64,000 nucleotides of DNA from Desulfovibrio piger (GTDB lineage: Bacteria > Desulfobacterota > Desulfovibrionia > Desulfovibrionales > Desulfovibrionaceae), in the NCBI RefSeq assembly GCF_012843875.1, contig NZ_JABAFY010000001.1, positions 87,344-151,343 of the forward strand, in the 5' to 3' direction. Below the pieces are notes generated by a model, which made no database searches, was not told where the DNA came from, and saw only the letters and a program-made list of their open reading frames with translations. The position numbers and the translations under genes are program-made. How positions within the stretch are numbered: the first letter of the stretch is position 1; the number at the start of each line of letters is the position of its first letter. Shown here in pieces: positions 28,663 to 39,746 of the stretch.

Positions 28663-31600
28663 CTAGCCCTGACGGCAAAGCGCCGTCAGCAGGGCCGCCT
28701 TGCGTTCGCCGTAGCGCAGCCGCCACCAGCGCCGGCGCCAGCGCAAACGGGCCCGGTCGAGGCACAGGTAGACCACGGGCGTAGTGTACAGGGTGAGCAG
28801 CTGGCTCACCAGCAGGCCGCCCACGATGGTGATGCCCAGGGGCTGGCGGATCTCGGCACCGTCGCCCTGCCCCAGGGCCAGCGGTACGGCCCCCAGGATG
28901 GCGGCGGCCGTGGTCATCATGATGGGACGGAAGCGCAGGCGGCAGGCCTCGTGGATGGCCTCGCGCGGGGGCAGGTTGCGGGTGCGCGCGGCCTCGATGG
29001 CAAAGTCGATCATCATGATGGCGTTCTTTTTGACGATGCCGCAAAGCAGCAGCACGCCGATAAGGGCGATGACGCTGAACTCCATGCCGCAGGCCCGCAG
29101 GGCCAGCAGGGCCCCGATGCCCGCCGACGGCAGGGTGGAGAGGATGGTCAGCGGATGGATGAGGCTCTCGTAAAGCACGCCCAGCACGATATAGAGCGCG
29201 GCCAGGGCCGCCAGGATGAGCAGCACCTGCTCCCTGACCGTATCGCTGTACATCTTGGCCGTGCCCTGGAAGCTGCCCACGATGGTGGACGGCATGCCGA
29301 TGCGCACGCGCGCCTCGTCGATGGCCGCCTGCGCCTGTGAAAGGGACGCGCCCTCCGCCAGGTTGAAGGACAGGGTCACGGCCGCGAACTGGCCCTGATG
29401 GGCCACGGAAAGGGGCGCGAAGGCCGGTGAGACCTCGGCCACGCCCAGCAGGAGCACGGCCCCTTCCTTGCCCGGCAGCCAGACCTTGCCCAGCGAATCC
29501 TCGCCTTCCAGCCAGGGCAGGGCATATTCCAGCACCACGCGGTACTGGTTCTTTTCCTCATAGATGGTGCTGACCTGACGCTGGCCGAAGGCATTGTTCA
29601 GGGCCGCGTCCACGTCCTTCATGGTCAGGCCCAGCCGGGCCAGAGCGTCACGGTTGATGGTCAGCAGGGTCTGCAGGCCCCGTTCCTCGATGTCGCTGTC
29701 CACGTCCTTGAGGATGCGGATGCCCGCGAACTCCTGCTGCAAACGCCGTCCCCAGCGGCGCAGGCTGTCCAGGTCGTCGGCCTGCAAGGTATACTGGTAC
29801 TGGGAGCGGGAGCTGCGCCCGCCCATCATGATGTCCTGCGCGGCCTGCAAAAAGATCTGGAGCCCCGGTTCCGAGGACATCTTGCCGCGCAGACGGCCGA
29901 TGACCTGCTGGGCGCTGATGCCGCGTTCCTCCAGCGGCTTGAGGGAGATGAACACGCCCCCGCCGCCGCGGCCGCCCGAGATGTGGGCCGAGACCTGGTC
30001 CACGGCCGGATCGGCGCTGAGGATGCGCACCAGCCGGGCCAGCTTGACTTCCATGTCCTGAAACGAGGCGCTCTGGTCAGCGCGGATGCCGCCCATGATG
30101 ACGCCCGTATCCTGCTGGGGAAAGAAACCCTTGGGCACTACGACGTACATCCAGACATTGGCCGCCACCACCAGCAGGAGCACGGTCAGGGTCAGCTTCC
30201 AGTGATCCAGCACCACATAGAGGCTGCGGGAATAGCCCTCCTGCATGGCGGACAGGAAGCGGCCCCACAACCGCCCCACATGGGTGAATATCCCCTGCCG
30301 TCCGCCCTCTTCCGCCCGCAGGCGGGCACTGCGGCGGGCGAGCTCTTCATCGAAAGGCCGCAGCAACGTGGCGCACATCATGGGCGTGGTGGTCAGGGAG
30401 ACCACCATGGAGACCAGCACGGCCGTGGCCAGCACCACGGAGAACTCGCGGAACAGGCGTCCCACCACGCCGCCCATGAACAGGATGGGGATGAAGACCG
30501 CCACCAGCGACAGGGAAATGGAGATGACCGTAAAGCCCACCTCGCGCGCACCGCGCAGGGCGGCCCGCAGGGGCTTTTCGCCCATCTCCAGACGGCGCAC
30601 GATGTTCTCCAGCACCACGATGGCGTCGTCCACCACAAAGCCCGTGGCCACGGTCAGGGCCATGAGCGAAAGGTTGTCCAGGGTGTAGCCGCACAGATAC
30701 ATGACCCCGAAGGTGCCGATGAGCGATACCGGCGCGGCCACGGTCGGGATGCTGGTGGCGCGGCCGTTGCGCAAAAAGAGGAAGACCACCAGCACCACCA
30801 GGGCCATGGACAGCAACAGGCTCTTCTCCACCTCGTGCAGCGAGGCCCGGATGGTCTGGGAGCGGTCCATGCGCACGGAAAGATCCGCGCTTTCGGGCAG
30901 CCAGGAGCGCAGTTGCGGGATCATGGCCTTCACCCTGTCCACGGTCTCGATGATGTTGGCCCCGGGCGAACGGAATACGATGAGCAGGATGGAGGGCTTG
31001 CCGTTGGAAAGGGCCATCTGGCGGATGTCCTGGCTGGAATCCGTCACCGTGGCCACGTCGCCCAGACGGATGACGACACCGCCGCGCTCGGCCACGATGA
31101 CCTTGCGGTACTGGGCTGCGGTGCGCAGCTGGTCGCTGGCCACCACGGTCCAGGAGGTGCTTTCGTTCTCCAGATGCCCCTTGGGCAAAAAGGCATTGGC
31201 CCCGGCCAGGGCCGCACGCACGTCTTCCATGCTCAGGCCCGTGCGGTGCAGGGCATCGGGCGAGATGTCCACGCGCACGGCAGGCAGGGCGCCGCCGCCC
31301 ACGGTCACTTCGCCCACCCCGGCGATCTGGCTGATCTTCTGGGCCAGCACCGTGGACGCGGCATCGTAGAGCTGGGTGCGGCTCAGGACGTCCGAGGTGA
31401 CGGACAGGATGAGGATGGGCGCGCCCGACGGGTTCACCTTGCGGTAGGTGGGGTTGGACGGCATGGTGGGCAGGGTGGAACGGGCGGCGTTGATGGCCGC
31501 CTGCACGTCACGGGCCGCGCCGTTGATGTCCCTGTCCAGGTCGAACTGGAGGATGACGCGCGTGGAGCCCAGGCTGCTGCTGGAGGTCATCTCGGTCACC

Positions 31601-31953
31601 CCGGCGATGCGGCCCAGGGCCCGTTCCAGCGGCGTGGCCACGGTGGAGGCCATGGTCTCGGGGCTGGCCCCGGGCATATTGGCCTGCACCCTGACCACGG
31701 GGAAGTCCACTTCGGGCAGAGGCGCCACGGGCAGCAGGAAAAAAGCCACCATGCCCGCCAGGGTCACGGCGATGGTCAGCAGCGTGGTGGCCACGGGCCG
31801 GCGGATGAAGGGCGCGGAAAGGTTCAGGGGGATGAATTCCGGCCCGAAGCGCTTGCGCCGTTCTCCGGCCAGAGCCAGATCCTGCCCTTCATGAGCGTGA
31901 CCGCTCTCCCGGCCGGATGCGGCGGCCCGGGGCGTCTCCTCAGGCCTGCTCAT
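28663..31953 (-). CDS. RND efflux pump inner-membrane subunit (MdtC/AcrB family)
   Basis: The 1096-aa protein is a resistance-nodulation-division proton antiporter. It has the N-terminal [15 protein letters not shown] span, large periplasmic loops, and the central [22 protein letters not shown] segment with the transmembrane Asp pair used for proton relay. [21 protein letters not shown] lies near the C-terminus. It is longer than usual at the N-terminus (about 50 polar residues). I chose the ATG at 31953 because GGGGAGG lies six bases before it; this overlaps the upstream RND gene by 14 bases. Two different RND subunits in tandem suggest a heteromeric MdtBC-type pump. Confidence 0.9.
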   Translation of the reverse strand: MSRPEETPRAAASGRESGHAHEGQDLALAGERRKRFGPEFIPLNLSAPFIRRPVATTLLTIAVTLAGMVAFFLLPVAPLPEVDFPVVRVQANMPGASPETMASTVATPLERALGRIAGVTEMTSSSSLGSTRVILQFDLDRDINGAARDVQAAINAARSTLPTMPSNPTYRKVNPSGAPILILSVTSDVLSRTQLYDAASTVLAQKISQIAGVGEVTVGGGALPAVRVDISPDALHRTGLSMEDVRAALAGANAFLPKGHLENESTSWTVVASDQLRTAAQYRKVIVAERGGVVIRLGDVATVTDSSQDIRQMALSNGKPSILLIVFRSPGANIIETVDRVKAMIPQLRSWLPESADLSVRMDRSQTIRASLHEVEKSLLLSMALVVLVVFLFLRNGRATSIPTVAAPVSLIGTFGVMYLCGYTLDNLSLMALTVATGFVVDDAIVVLENIVRRLEMGEKPLRAALRGAREVGFTVISISLSLVAVFIPILFMGGVVGRLFREFSVVLATAVLVSMVVSLTTTPMMCATLLRPFDEELARRSARLRAEEGGRQGIFTHVGRLWGRFLSAMQEGYSRSLYVVLDHWKLTLTVLLLVVAANVWMYVVVPKGFFPQQDTGVIMGGIRADQSASFQDMEVKLARLVRILSADPAVDQVSAHISGGRGGGGVFISLKPLEERGISAQQVIGRLRGKMSSEPGLQIFLQAAQDIMMGGRSSRSQYQYTLQADDLDSLRRWGRRLQQEFAGIRILKDVDSDIEERGLQTLLTINRDALARLGLTMKDVDAALNNAFGQRQVSTIYEEKNQYRVVLEYALPWLEGEDSLGKVWLPGKEGAVLLLGVAEVSPAFAPLSVAHQGQFAAVTLSFNLAEGASLSQAQAAIDEARVRIGMPSTIVGSFQGTAKMYSDTVREQVLLILAALAALYIVLGVLYESLIHPLTILSTLPSAGIGALLALRACGMEFSVIALIGVLLLCGIVKKNAIMMIDFAIEAARTRNLPPREAIHEACRLRFRPIMMTTAAAILGAVPLALGQGDGAEIRQPLGITIVGGLLVSQLLTLYTTPVVYLCLDRARLRWRRRWWRLRYGERKAALLTALCRQG

Positions 31954-34900
31954 GACCGGCCTCCCCGCCACGGCGGCCCAGCTTCTCGGCCAGACGCGCG
32001 AACCAGATATAGATGACAGGCGTGGTGAACAGGGTCAGCACCTGGCTGACGATGAGGCCGCCCACCATGGTCACGCCCAGCGGACGGCGCAGTTCCGCGC
32101 CCATGCCCCAGCCGATCATCAGCGGCAGGGCCCCCAGCAGGGCCGCCATGGTGGTCATGAGGATGGGCCGCAGACGCAGCAGACAGGCCTGCCGGATGGC
32201 GGCCTGCGGATCCTTGCCTTCCTGCCGCTCGGCCTCCAGGGCAAAGTCGATCATCATGATGGCGTTCTTTTTGACGATGCCGATGAGCAGGATGATGCCG
32301 ATGATGCCCACCACGCCCAGTTCCATGCCGCAGAGCATGAGGGCCAGCGTGGCGCCGATGCCCGCCGACGGCAGGGTGGACAGGATGGTCACGGGATGGA
32401 TGTAGCTTTCGTAGAGCACGCCCAGCACGATGTACATGGTGACCACGGCGGCCAGCAGCAGCCAGACCTGATTGTCCGTGGACGAGGCAAAGGCATGGGC
32501 CGCCCCCTGGAACTGGCAGCGCAGGGACGAAGGCAGCTCCAGGGAAGCAAGGGTCTCCTCCACCGCACTCACGGCCGCCCCCAGGGAGGAGCCTTCGGCC
32601 ACGTTGAAGGAGATGGTGGCCACCGGGAACTGGCCCTGCCGCATGGTGGCAGGGCGCGCGGAGCGTTCTTCCATGCGCACCAGGGCCGAGAGCGGGATGG
32701 GCTTGCCCTCGCTGCCCTTGACGTAGATCTTTTCGATGTCGTCCGGGCCGCGCCGGAACTGCGGAGCGCTTTCCAGCACCACCTTGTACTGGTTGGTCTG
32801 GGTGAAGATGGTGGAGATCAGGCGCTGCCCCAGCGCGTCATAAAGGGCATTGTCGATGATGTCCATGCTCACGCCCAGACGGCTGGCCGCATCGCGGTCG
32901 ATGTCCAGCCAGAGCATGCGGCCCCGGCCCAGCAGGTCGCTGGTCACATGGCTCAGCTCCGGCCGCGCCCGCAACGCCGCCAGGATGTCCGGGATGCGCC
33001 CTTCCAGCTGGGCGTCGCTGAGGGCCTCCACCGAAAGCTGGTACTGGGTGCGCGAGACGCGGTCCTCCACGGTCAGGTCCTGCACGGGCTGCAGGAACAG
33101 ATCCATGCCCGGCAGGCTGTCCGCCCGCTCCATGAGACGCCGGGCGATGACCGGGGCGCGGTGGTCGCGCTCTTCCAGCGGCTTGAGGTCGATGGTCAGG
33201 CGCGAGGTGGCCAGGCTGGGGTTGATGCCGTCCACGCCCACGAAGAACGCCACCCGGGCCACGGCCGGATCAGCCAGCAGCACGTCGGAAAGTTCTTTCT
33301 GGCGCCGGGCCATGGCCGCAAACGAGGTATCCTGCGGGAATTCCGCGATGCCCTGAATGACGCCCGTGTCCTGCGTGGGGAAAAAGCCCTTGGGCACCAA
33401 CGCGTACATGGCCACGCTCAGCAGCAAGGTGCCCACGGCCACGGCCAGGGTCAGGCGCTGGTGGGCCAGCACCCAGTCCAGCTTGCCTTCATACCAGCGC
33501 AGCAGGGCCGGGAAGAAATTGCCCTCCCCTTCCTTGTGCCGCTCCGGCCGCAGCATGACCGCGCAGAGCATGGGCGTCAGGGACAGGGAGATGACGGCCG
33601 AGATGAGGATGGTCACGGCCAGCGTGACCGCGAACTCGCGGAACAGGCGCCCGGCCACGTCGCCCATGAACAGCAACGGGATGAGCACGGCCACCAGCGA
33701 CAGGGTCAGGGAGATGATGGTGAAACCGATCTGCCCGGCCCCCACGAGAGCGGCCTGCAGGGGCTTGTAGCCGTTTTCCAGATAGCGGCTGATGTTCTCG
33801 ATGACCACGATGGCGTCGTCCACCACGAAACCGGAGGCGATGACCAGGGCCATGAGGGTCAGGTTGTTGAGCGAGAAACCCGCCAGATACATGACGCCCA
33901 GCGAGCCCACCAGCGACAGGGGCACGGCCAGGGCCGGGATGATGGTGGCCTGCACGTTGCGCAGGAAGATCCAGATGACGGCGATGACCAGGACCACGGC
34001 CAGCACCAGTTCCAGCTGCACGTCGTGCACCGTGGCCCGGATGGTGGTGGTGCGGTCCGTCACCACCTGCACCCGCACATGCCCGGGCAGGGCCTGCTGC
34101 AGCTGCGGCAGCAAACGGGTGATGCTGTCGGCCACGGTGATGACGTTGGCGCCGGGCTGGCGCTGGATGGAGAGGACGATGGCCGGGCGGAAGCCCTGCT
34201 CCCCGTCGGCCACATAAGCGGCCAGACGGGCGTTCTCCGCGCCCTCCTCCACGGTGGCCACATCTTCCAGACGCAGGGGCGCGCCGTTGCTGTAGCCGAT
34301 GATGGTCCGCGCGTATTCCTCGGCCGAGGCCAGCTGGTCGTTGGCATCGATGGTACTGGTGCGCTGGGGCCCGTCAAAGCTGCCCTTGGCGTCGTTGACG
34401 TTGGCCGAAGCGATGGCCGAGCGCACGTCGGCCATGGTCAGCCCGGCCGAGGCCAGGGCCGAGGGATTGACCTGCACCCGCACCGCGGGCCGCTGCCCGC
34501 CCGACAGGGTCACCAGGCCCACGCCGGTGATCTGCGAAATCTTCTGCGCCAGCCGGGTGTCCACCAGGTCTTCCAGCCGGGTCAGAGGCATGGCGTCACT
34601 GTAGACCGCCAGCGTCATGATGGCCGGGTCCGCCGGGTTGACCTTGTTGTAGACCGGCGGATTGGGCAGGTCGGATGGCAACAGGTTGTCCGCCGCGTTG
34701 ATGGCGGCCTGCACCTCCTGCTCGGCTACGTCCAGCGGCACGGAAAGGTCGAACTGCAAGGTGATGACCGAAGCCCCGGCCGAAGACAGGGAGGTCATCT
34801 GCACAAGGCCCGACATGGTGCCCAGTTGCCGTTCCAGCGGCGAGGTGACCACCGCGGCCATGACCTCGGAGGACGCGCCGGGGTACAGGGTCTGCACCTG

Positions 34901-35035
34901 GATGGTGGGGTAGTCGATCTGCGGCAGGGCCGCCATGGGCAGATAATGATAGGCCAGCAGCCCGGAAAGGAGCAGGGCCACCATCAGCAGCGAGGTGGCG
35001 ATGGGCCGGAGGATAAAGATGCGGGAAATGTTCAT
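31940..35035 (-). CDS. RND efflux pump inner-membrane subunit (MdtB/AcrB family)
   Basis: The 1031-aa protein starts [19 protein letters not shown], the standard RND N-terminus. A longer frame reaching 35347 adds a low-complexity stretch not seen in the family and was rejected. Family segments include [21 protein letters not shown] (read as family landmark), [22 protein letters not shown] with the relay Asp residues, and [18 protein letters not shown]. It lies between the adaptor gene and the second RND subunit. No outer-membrane TolC-type gene is in the operon, so the pump must use one encoded elsewhere. Confidence 0.9.
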   Translation of the reverse strand: MNISRIFILRPIATSLLMVALLLSGLLAYHYLPMAALPQIDYPTIQVQTLYPGASSEVMAAVVTSPLERQLGTMSGLVQMTSLSSAGASVITLQFDLSVPLDVAEQEVQAAINAADNLLPSDLPNPPVYNKVNPADPAIMTLAVYSDAMPLTRLEDLVDTRLAQKISQITGVGLVTLSGGQRPAVRVQVNPSALASAGLTMADVRSAIASANVNDAKGSFDGPQRTSTIDANDQLASAEEYARTIIGYSNGAPLRLEDVATVEEGAENARLAAYVADGEQGFRPAIVLSIQRQPGANVITVADSITRLLPQLQQALPGHVRVQVVTDRTTTIRATVHDVQLELVLAVVLVIAVIWIFLRNVQATIIPALAVPLSLVGSLGVMYLAGFSLNNLTLMALVIASGFVVDDAIVVIENISRYLENGYKPLQAALVGAGQIGFTIISLTLSLVAVLIPLLFMGDVAGRLFREFAVTLAVTILISAVISLSLTPMLCAVMLRPERHKEGEGNFFPALLRWYEGKLDWVLAHQRLTLAVAVGTLLLSVAMYALVPKGFFPTQDTGVIQGIAEFPQDTSFAAMARRQKELSDVLLADPAVARVAFFVGVDGINPSLATSRLTIDLKPLEERDHRAPVIARRLMERADSLPGMDLFLQPVQDLTVEDRVSRTQYQLSVEALSDAQLEGRIPDILAALRARPELSHVTSDLLGRGRMLWLDIDRDAASRLGVSMDIIDNALYDALGQRLISTIFTQTNQYKVVLESAPQFRRGPDDIEKIYVKGSEGKPIPLSALVRMEERSARPATMRQGQFPVATISFNVAEGSSLGAAVSAVEETLASLELPSSLRCQFQGAAHAFASSTDNQVWLLLAAVVTMYIVLGVLYESYIHPVTILSTLPSAGIGATLALMLCGMELGVVGIIGIILLIGIVKKNAIMMIDFALEAERQEGKDPQAAIRQACLLRLRPILMTTMAALLGALPLMIGWGMGAELRRPLGVTMVGGLIVSQVLTLFTTPVIYIWFARLAEKLGRRGGEAGHEQA

Positions 35036-35402
35036 GGAGCTGCTCGTCTGTCTTCTGGAAACGGCGACGGGACCGCCAGCGGGAAACGGCGGTCCCCTGC
35101 CCTGCGAAAGGACGGGAGGCCGGGAAAGGAAGGGGGAAAGGGCCTGCCGCTGCCCCAGAGGGCAGGAGCACGGCGGCGCCAACACCGCCCCCCGGCAGGA
35201 GCGCTGCAAGGGAAGGGATGCCCGGCGGCCCCTGCACCGCGCTTTCACCACATGACCTTTTTGCCAAGGGGCGGGCGGCCGGAAAAGGGATCGAACCGGA
35301 GGGAAGGAACCATGCCGCACGCCCGCATCACCGGATGACGGCTGCAAGGCGCAGCGTCACGGCATCGGCAGCCGTGTCGGGATCCCTCTTCCCTCCCTGA
35401 AG
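35036..35402 (-). other. 367-bp spacer between adaptor and first RND gene
   Basis: Unusually long for an otherwise tight operon. It is open in the RND frame but the translation is Arg/Ser/Pro-rich and unlike any RND N-terminus. I see no clear promoter or terminator. Confidence 0.4.
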
Positions 35403-36581
35403 CTACTCCCCGCTCCCGGTGGCAGGCACGGTCACGCGCGGGGTCTCCATGCTGGCCGTCACGCGCACGCGCAGGCCGTCACGCAGGCGGTCCACACCGT
35501 CCACCACCACGACCTCGCCCGCGGCAAGGCCCTTGTCGATGACGGTCAGGCTGTCGGTACGCACGCCGGGCGTCACTTCGCGCAGGCGGACGGTATCCTT
35601 GTCCACCACATAGACGTAGGAGCCGCGGCTGCCCAGCTGCACGGCGGCGGTGGGCACCGTGACGGCCCGGGGCAGGACCGTGACCAGCAAACGGGCATTG
35701 ACGAACTGGTTGGGGAAAAGGGTGTGGTCCTCGTTGGCGAATTCCGCCTTGAGCTTCACCGTACCCGTGGCGGTATCGATCTGGTTGTCCATGCTCAGCA
35801 GAAAGCCCTGGGCCAGCAGGGCCTGCTGCTCGCGGTCCCAGGCCTGGACCAGCAGACGACCACCGCTCTTGCGGGCCTCGCGCCAGTGCTGCGCCACCAG
35901 GGGCACCCGGCTTTCCGGCAGTGTGAAGAGCACATAGGAAGGCGTCAGCAGGGTGATGCGCACCAGACCTTCGGTATCGGAGGCATGCACCATGTTGCCC
36001 TCGTCCACTTTTCGCAGGCCCAGCACGCCGTCGGCCGGAGCGGTGATGCGGCTGTACTGCAGTTGCAGGGCCGCCGAATCCACGGCAGCCTTGTCGGACT
36101 GTACCGTGCCTTCATACTGGCGCACCAGGGCGCGCTGGTTGTCGTACTGTTGCCGGGCGATATGGCCGCCGCTCACCAGCTTTTCATACCGGCTCAGGTC
36201 GCGGCGGGCGTTCTCCAGCTGGGCCGTATCGCGGGCCAGGGCGCCGCGGGCCTCGCCCAAAGCGGCCTCGAACGGCCGGGGGTCGATCTCGGCCAGCAGG
36301 TCGCCCTTATGGACGAACTGACCTTCCGTAAAATGCAGGCGCTGCAGATGCCCGTCCACCCGGCTGGTCACCAGCACGTCACTGGACGGCTCCACCGTGC
36401 CCAGACCGTTGAGGAAATGGGGCATATCCTGCGCCAGGGCCGTGGCCACACGCACCGGCGGCGTATCCTGCGGCATGCCGCGCTGCCTGTCGGGCTCGAA
36501 AAAGCCCCGCCAGAGCAGCGCACAGCCCAGCAGCAGGGCCAGTACGGCCAGCAGGCGGCCCTTGCTCATGCTGATCTTCAC
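35403..36581 (-). CDS. RND periplasmic adaptor (membrane fusion protein, MdtA-like)
   Basis: The 392-aa protein has an N-terminal span (LLAVLALLLGCALLW), then the adaptor domains: a lipoyl half-motif VEPSSDVLVTSRVDGHL, a coiled-coil hairpin (residues about 100-160), the second lipoyl half ITAPADGVLGLRKVDEGN, and beta-barrel and membrane-proximal domains. It links the RND subunits to an outer-membrane channel. The start is GTG, overlapping the kinase stop as GTGA, so translation is coupled. Gene order adaptor-RND-RND matches mdtABC. Confidence 0.9.
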   Translation of the reverse strand: MKISMSKGRLLAVLALLLGCALLWRGFFEPDRQRGMPQDTPPVRVATALAQDMPHFLNGLGTVEPSSDVLVTSRVDGHLQRLHFTEGQFVHKGDLLAEIDPRPFEAALGEARGALARDTAQLENARRDLSRYEKLVSGGHIARQQYDNQRALVRQYEGTVQSDKAAVDSAALQLQYSRITAPADGVLGLRKVDEGNMVHASDTEGLVRITLLTPSYVLFTLPESRVPLVAQHWREARKSGGRLLVQAWDREQQALLAQGFLLSMDNQIDTATGTVKLKAEFANEDHTLFPNQFVNARLLVTVLPRAVTVPTAAVQLGSRGSYVYVVDKDTVRLREVTPGVRTDSLTVIDKGLAAGEVVVVDGVDRLRDGLRVRVTASMETPRVTVPATGSGE

Positions 36582-37885
36582 ACACGTTCTCCATCACTGT
36601 CCGGAGCAAAGCACACTTCGAACAGTGTCTCATTTTCTCCGCTGTGCCGGTAACTCACCGACCAGCCCAGCTGCTCGCAGGCGCGGCGCACCAGCGAGAG
36701 CCCCAGACCGCTGCCGCCCGGCGTGGCATCGCCCCGGGCACGGGCACGCACCCCGCGGGCAAAGATGTCCAGATCCTCAGGGATGCGCCCCGCATTGCGC
36801 ACCTGGAGCACATGCTCGTCCAGGCGCACGGCAACACGGCCATTTTCCGAGTAAAGCCGGGCATTGTCCAGCAGATTCTTGACGACGATCCCCGCCAGGG
36901 CAGGCTGCGCCTGCACTTCCCGGCTCTCGGGGAGCTCCAGTGAAAAGCAGTCCTGCCCCTGGGCCGTGTCCCGCACCAGCAGGGCCAGATCCACGGGTTC
37001 GAGTGCGATATTTTCGGGACGGCGGGCCAGCAGCAGAAGGATGCCCACCGTGGCGGACATGTCGCGCACCGTGCGCTGCAGGCGCTCCACCGTAGGCGCA
37101 CAGCGTTCGGAACCGGGCAGGCGCTCCAGCTGCAGCTCCAGCACTTCCAGACCGCCCTGCATGACGGTCAGGGGCGTGCGCAGCTCGTGGCTCACGTCGC
37201 CGGTGAAAAAGCTCTCGCGCTGCACGAAACGACGCAGGGCCTCCTCGCGGCTGGCGATGGCCCGCGCCAGCACGCCCACCTCGTCATCAAGGGCCACCTG
37301 CGGCAAGGGCGGCAGGCCGGGATAATCCCCTCCGGCACGGGGCACGGGGCAGCGGGATACGGTACGGGTCAGATCGGTCAGCTGGCCCGTGAGCCGCCGG
37401 CTGAGCAGCACGGCCAGCAGGGCCGCCACGCCCAGGCCCAGGCCCGCGCACAGGCCCAGGACCCGGGTCAGCTGGGCCTTGATGGTCACCAGCAGGCCCG
37501 TGTGCCCGCTCAGGGCGTAACGCACGCCCTTGTGCTCCTCGAGGAAGACGAAATTCTCCATGCGGTCGAAAAAGTGCAGGCCGGGCTCCAGGGAATGCCA
37601 TTCGCGGGGGATCTGTTTGCCCACCCGGAATCGCAGATCCATAAGGTTCGCCAGGTCGGCCCCATAGACCAGGTTGTTGTGCCGTCCCCGGTCCTCGGCA
37701 CGGCGCGAGCGTTCCTCGGCCTCGATGAGGGCATTCATGACCGGACGTGCGTACCAGTCCACCAGATGGGCGCCCAGCCTGTCATAGGAGAGCAGGCCCA
37801 CTATGCCCATGGTCAGGCCGAGACCGGCGGCCAGCAGCATGAACGAGACCAGCAGACGCCGCCGGATGGGGGAACCGCCGCTCAC
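36578..37885 (-). CDS. membrane sensor histidine kinase
   Basis: The 435-aa kinase has two membrane spans (about residues 11-32 and 130-160) around a periplasmic sensor of about 100 residues, a HAMP-like linker, and the phosphoacceptor His in GDVSHELRTPLTV. VKNLLDNARLYS (N box) and GGSGLGLSLVRRACEQLG (G2 box) follow. It should phosphorylate the response regulator encoded upstream. GTG start overlaps the regulator stop (GTGA). By context it senses envelope stress or a pump substrate; two BOF proteins at the head of the operon make it resemble QseC. Confidence 0.92.
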   Translation of the reverse strand: MSGGSPIRRRLLVSFMLLAAGLGLTMGIVGLLSYDRLGAHLVDWYARPVMNALIEAEERSRRAEDRGRHNNLVYGADLANLMDLRFRVGKQIPREWHSLEPGLHFFDRMENFVFLEEHKGVRYALSGHTGLLVTIKAQLTRVLGLCAGLGLGVAALLAVLLSRRLTGQLTDLTRTVSRCPVPRAGGDYPGLPPLPQVALDDEVGVLARAIASREEALRRFVQRESFFTGDVSHELRTPLTVMQGGLEVLELQLERLPGSERCAPTVERLQRTVRDMSATVGILLLLARRPENIALEPVDLALLVRDTAQGQDCFSLELPESREVQAQPALAGIVVKNLLDNARLYSENGRVAVRLDEHVLQVRNAGRIPEDLDIFARGVRARARGDATPGGSGLGLSLVRRACEQLGWSVSYRHSGENETLFEVCFAPDSDGERV

Positions 37886-38586
37886 GCCCCGGGCTCCTCT
37901 TCACGGCCGAGGCGATAGCCCACATGGGAGATGGTGTGCAGCACGGGGCTGCCGAAAGGCTTGTCCAGATGCTGGCGCAGTTCGTGGATATGCGTCCGCA
38001 GGGCGCTGCCGCCGGGCAGGTCGTCGCCCCAGAGGCGGCGCTCCAGTTCCTCGCGGCGGACCAGGGCGGGGGCCCGGCGCGCCAGCTCGCACAGGATGCG
38101 GAAGCCCGTGGGGCTCACCTTGACCTCGCGGCCCTGCCGCGTGACCCGGTGCCCGGCCACGTCGATACAGACATCGTCCACACGCAGCTCGCCGCCCTGG
38201 GCGCTCTCCTGCGTCCGGCCCCGACGCAGCAGGGCCCGGATGCGGGCCTCCAGCTCGCGCAGGGCAAAGGGTTTGACCAGGTAGTCGTCGGCCCCGGCGT
38301 CCAGGCCCAGCACACGGTCGGCCACGGTATCACGGGCCGTCAGCATGATGACCGGCACCTGCACGCCGTGTTCCTCGCGCAGGGCACGGCACAGGCTGAT
38401 GCCGTCCAGCCCGGGGAGCATGATGTCCAGCACCACCAGATCGAACTGGCCGGACGCGGCCATCTCGAGGCCCGTACGGCCGTTGCGGGCGCAATCCAGT
38501 TCATAGCCCAAAGGCTCAAGATAGGCGTACAGGTTGGCGAGGATGTCCTCGTTATCTTCCACCAGCAGGACAGAGACAGGCACCAT
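37882..38586 (-). CDS. OmpR/PhoB-family response regulator
   Basis: The 234-aa protein has a receiver domain starting VSVLLVEDNEDILANL with acidic pocket residues, the phosphoacceptor Asp in LVVLDIMLPGLDG, and the Lys in DYLVKPFAL. A winged-helix DNA-binding domain follows, ending in TISHVGYRLG. I chose the ATG at 38586 (after GGAGG) over an upstream start that adds about 55 unrelated residues. It is cotranscribed with its kinase and the pump it probably controls. Confidence 0.92.
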   Translation of the reverse strand: MVPVSVLLVEDNEDILANLYAYLEPLGYELDCARNGRTGLEMAASGQFDLVVLDIMLPGLDGISLCRALREEHGVQVPVIMLTARDTVADRVLGLDAGADDYLVKPFALRELEARIRALLRRGRTQESAQGGELRVDDVCIDVAGHRVTRQGREVKVSPTGFRILCELARRAPALVRREELERRLWGDDLPGGSALRTHIHELRQHLDKPFGSPVLHTISHVGYRLGREEEPGA

Positions 38587-38686
38587 GCGCACCTCCGCAA
38601 AAAAGGACGGGGCGCCGTGCGCCCCCTGAAGAATGGAAAACCCGGCGGATGGACCGCCGTCCGAAAGGCCCCGCAGGGCCCGAACA

Positions 38687-39049
38687 TCACTGGATGATGG
38701 CCAGAGCGTCCACCTCCACCTCATTGGGGTGCTTGGAGCTCCAGTCCACATGCCCCACCAGGCGCACTTTGTCCTGCGGAGTGACCGTCAGGTGCCCGAA
38801 GGTCTCGTGCTCTATCTCCACCACCACGCGGCCGCTCTCGTCCTCAAAAAGGTAACGGTCCTTGCGGGGGATCTTTTCCAGGATATGGCCTTCCAGAACA
38901 CAGGGGGCATCATCCCAGGCATTGAGCACGTCGGCCGCACGGGTCAGCGTCGGCGAGACACCGGGGCCCACGAAACCCGCCGCACCGGTACCCGGCGGGA
39001 GCAGAAACAGGCCGGCGGCCAGCAGAAGCAGCACAGAAAAAATTCGCAT
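38687..39049 (-). CDS. secreted BOF (YgiW/YdeI-type OB-fold) protein 1
   Basis: The 120-aa protein has a signal peptide (MRIFSVLLLLAAGLFLLPPG) and a mature OB-fold domain of the BOF family: VLEGHILEKIPRKDRYLFED, GRVVVEIEHETFG and DKVRLVGHVD. BOF proteins such as YgiW/VisP are periplasmic stress proteins, some of which bind small ligands. It is a paralogue of the next gene upstream in the operon (shared AWDDAP, GHI-E and VVVEI motifs). GGAG lies five bases before the ATG at 39049; an overlapping GTG is also possible. Confidence 0.85.
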   Translation of the reverse strand: MRIFSVLLLLAAGLFLLPPGTGAAGFVGPGVSPTLTRAADVLNAWDDAPCVLEGHILEKIPRKDRYLFEDESGRVVVEIEHETFGHLTVTPQDKVRLVGHVDWSSKHPNEVEVDALAIIQ

Positions 39050-39101
39050 CACGACTCCGCTGGCGGGCCGCCTGCCGGTAGCGCACGGCCCGCCTGTCAG
39101 A

Positions 39102-39491
39102 CTACTTGAGGATTTCCAGGATCTTCACGTCGACCTTGGTGGGATCCATCATCTCCTTGTCCAGCTTGCCGGAAAGGCGCACCCGGTCGGCGGGCGTCAC
39201 CGTACGGCCGGCGAACACTTCATGGTCGATCTCTACCACGATGGTGCCCGTGGCGTCACGGAAATTGTACTTGTCATCGCTGCCGGCCACACGCTCCACG
39301 ATATGGCCCGTCAGCATCACCGGCGCGTCGTCCCAGGCTTTGAGGGCCTTGGCCACGGTATCGGCCTGGACGCCGGACGTGGGCCCCTGGAAACCGCCGG
39401 GAGCCTGTCCCGGGCCCTGGAAGCCGCCCTGGGCAGCCATGGCGGGGAAAGCAAGAGCCAGAACCATCACACAAGAAAGCAGCAGACGCAT
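39102..39491 (-). CDS. secreted BOF (YgiW/YdeI-type OB-fold) protein 2
   Basis: The 129-aa protein has a clean Sec signal peptide (MRLLLSCVMVLALAFPAMA, cut at AMA-AQ), a Gly/Gln/Pro-rich linker (GGFQGPGQAPGGFQGP), and a BOF domain (AWDDAPVMLTGHIVERV, GTIVVEIDHEVFAGR, DRVRLSGKLD). It is first in the reverse operon BOF-BOF-regulator-kinase-adaptor-RND-RND. An AGGAG-like site precedes the ATG at 39491. E. coli ygiW-qseB-qseC is the nearest familiar arrangement. Confidence 0.88.
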   Translation of the reverse strand: MRLLLSCVMVLALAFPAMAAQGGFQGPGQAPGGFQGPTSGVQADTVAKALKAWDDAPVMLTGHIVERVAGSDDKYNFRDATGTIVVEIDHEVFAGRTVTPADRVRLSGKLDKEMMDPTKVDVKILEILK

Positions 39492-39746
39492 GGGATATCT
39501 CCTTTTGGCGGCATGACCGCCATCCGTAACAGTTGCGGGTGGGGGCACGGCTACGTCCCGGCCCCTGCGGACTGGGCCCTGTCCGCATCTCCACACTGCG
39601 CCTGCGGCTGTCAGCAAAGTGTCAGCGCAGGCCAAGAAAACGCCTGCGCCATGCATATTTTTTGTTATTGTATTGATTTTAAAGGATAATAAAATAAATT
39701 CTTTTACTATGTTTAACAAATCGAACAAGGTACGCGGGACGTGCCG

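Noticed and set aside
35036..35347. N-terminal extension of the MdtB-like RND protein
   Set aside because: Arg/Pro/Ser-rich, no resemblance to RND proteins, and [11 protein letters not shown] is the expected start.
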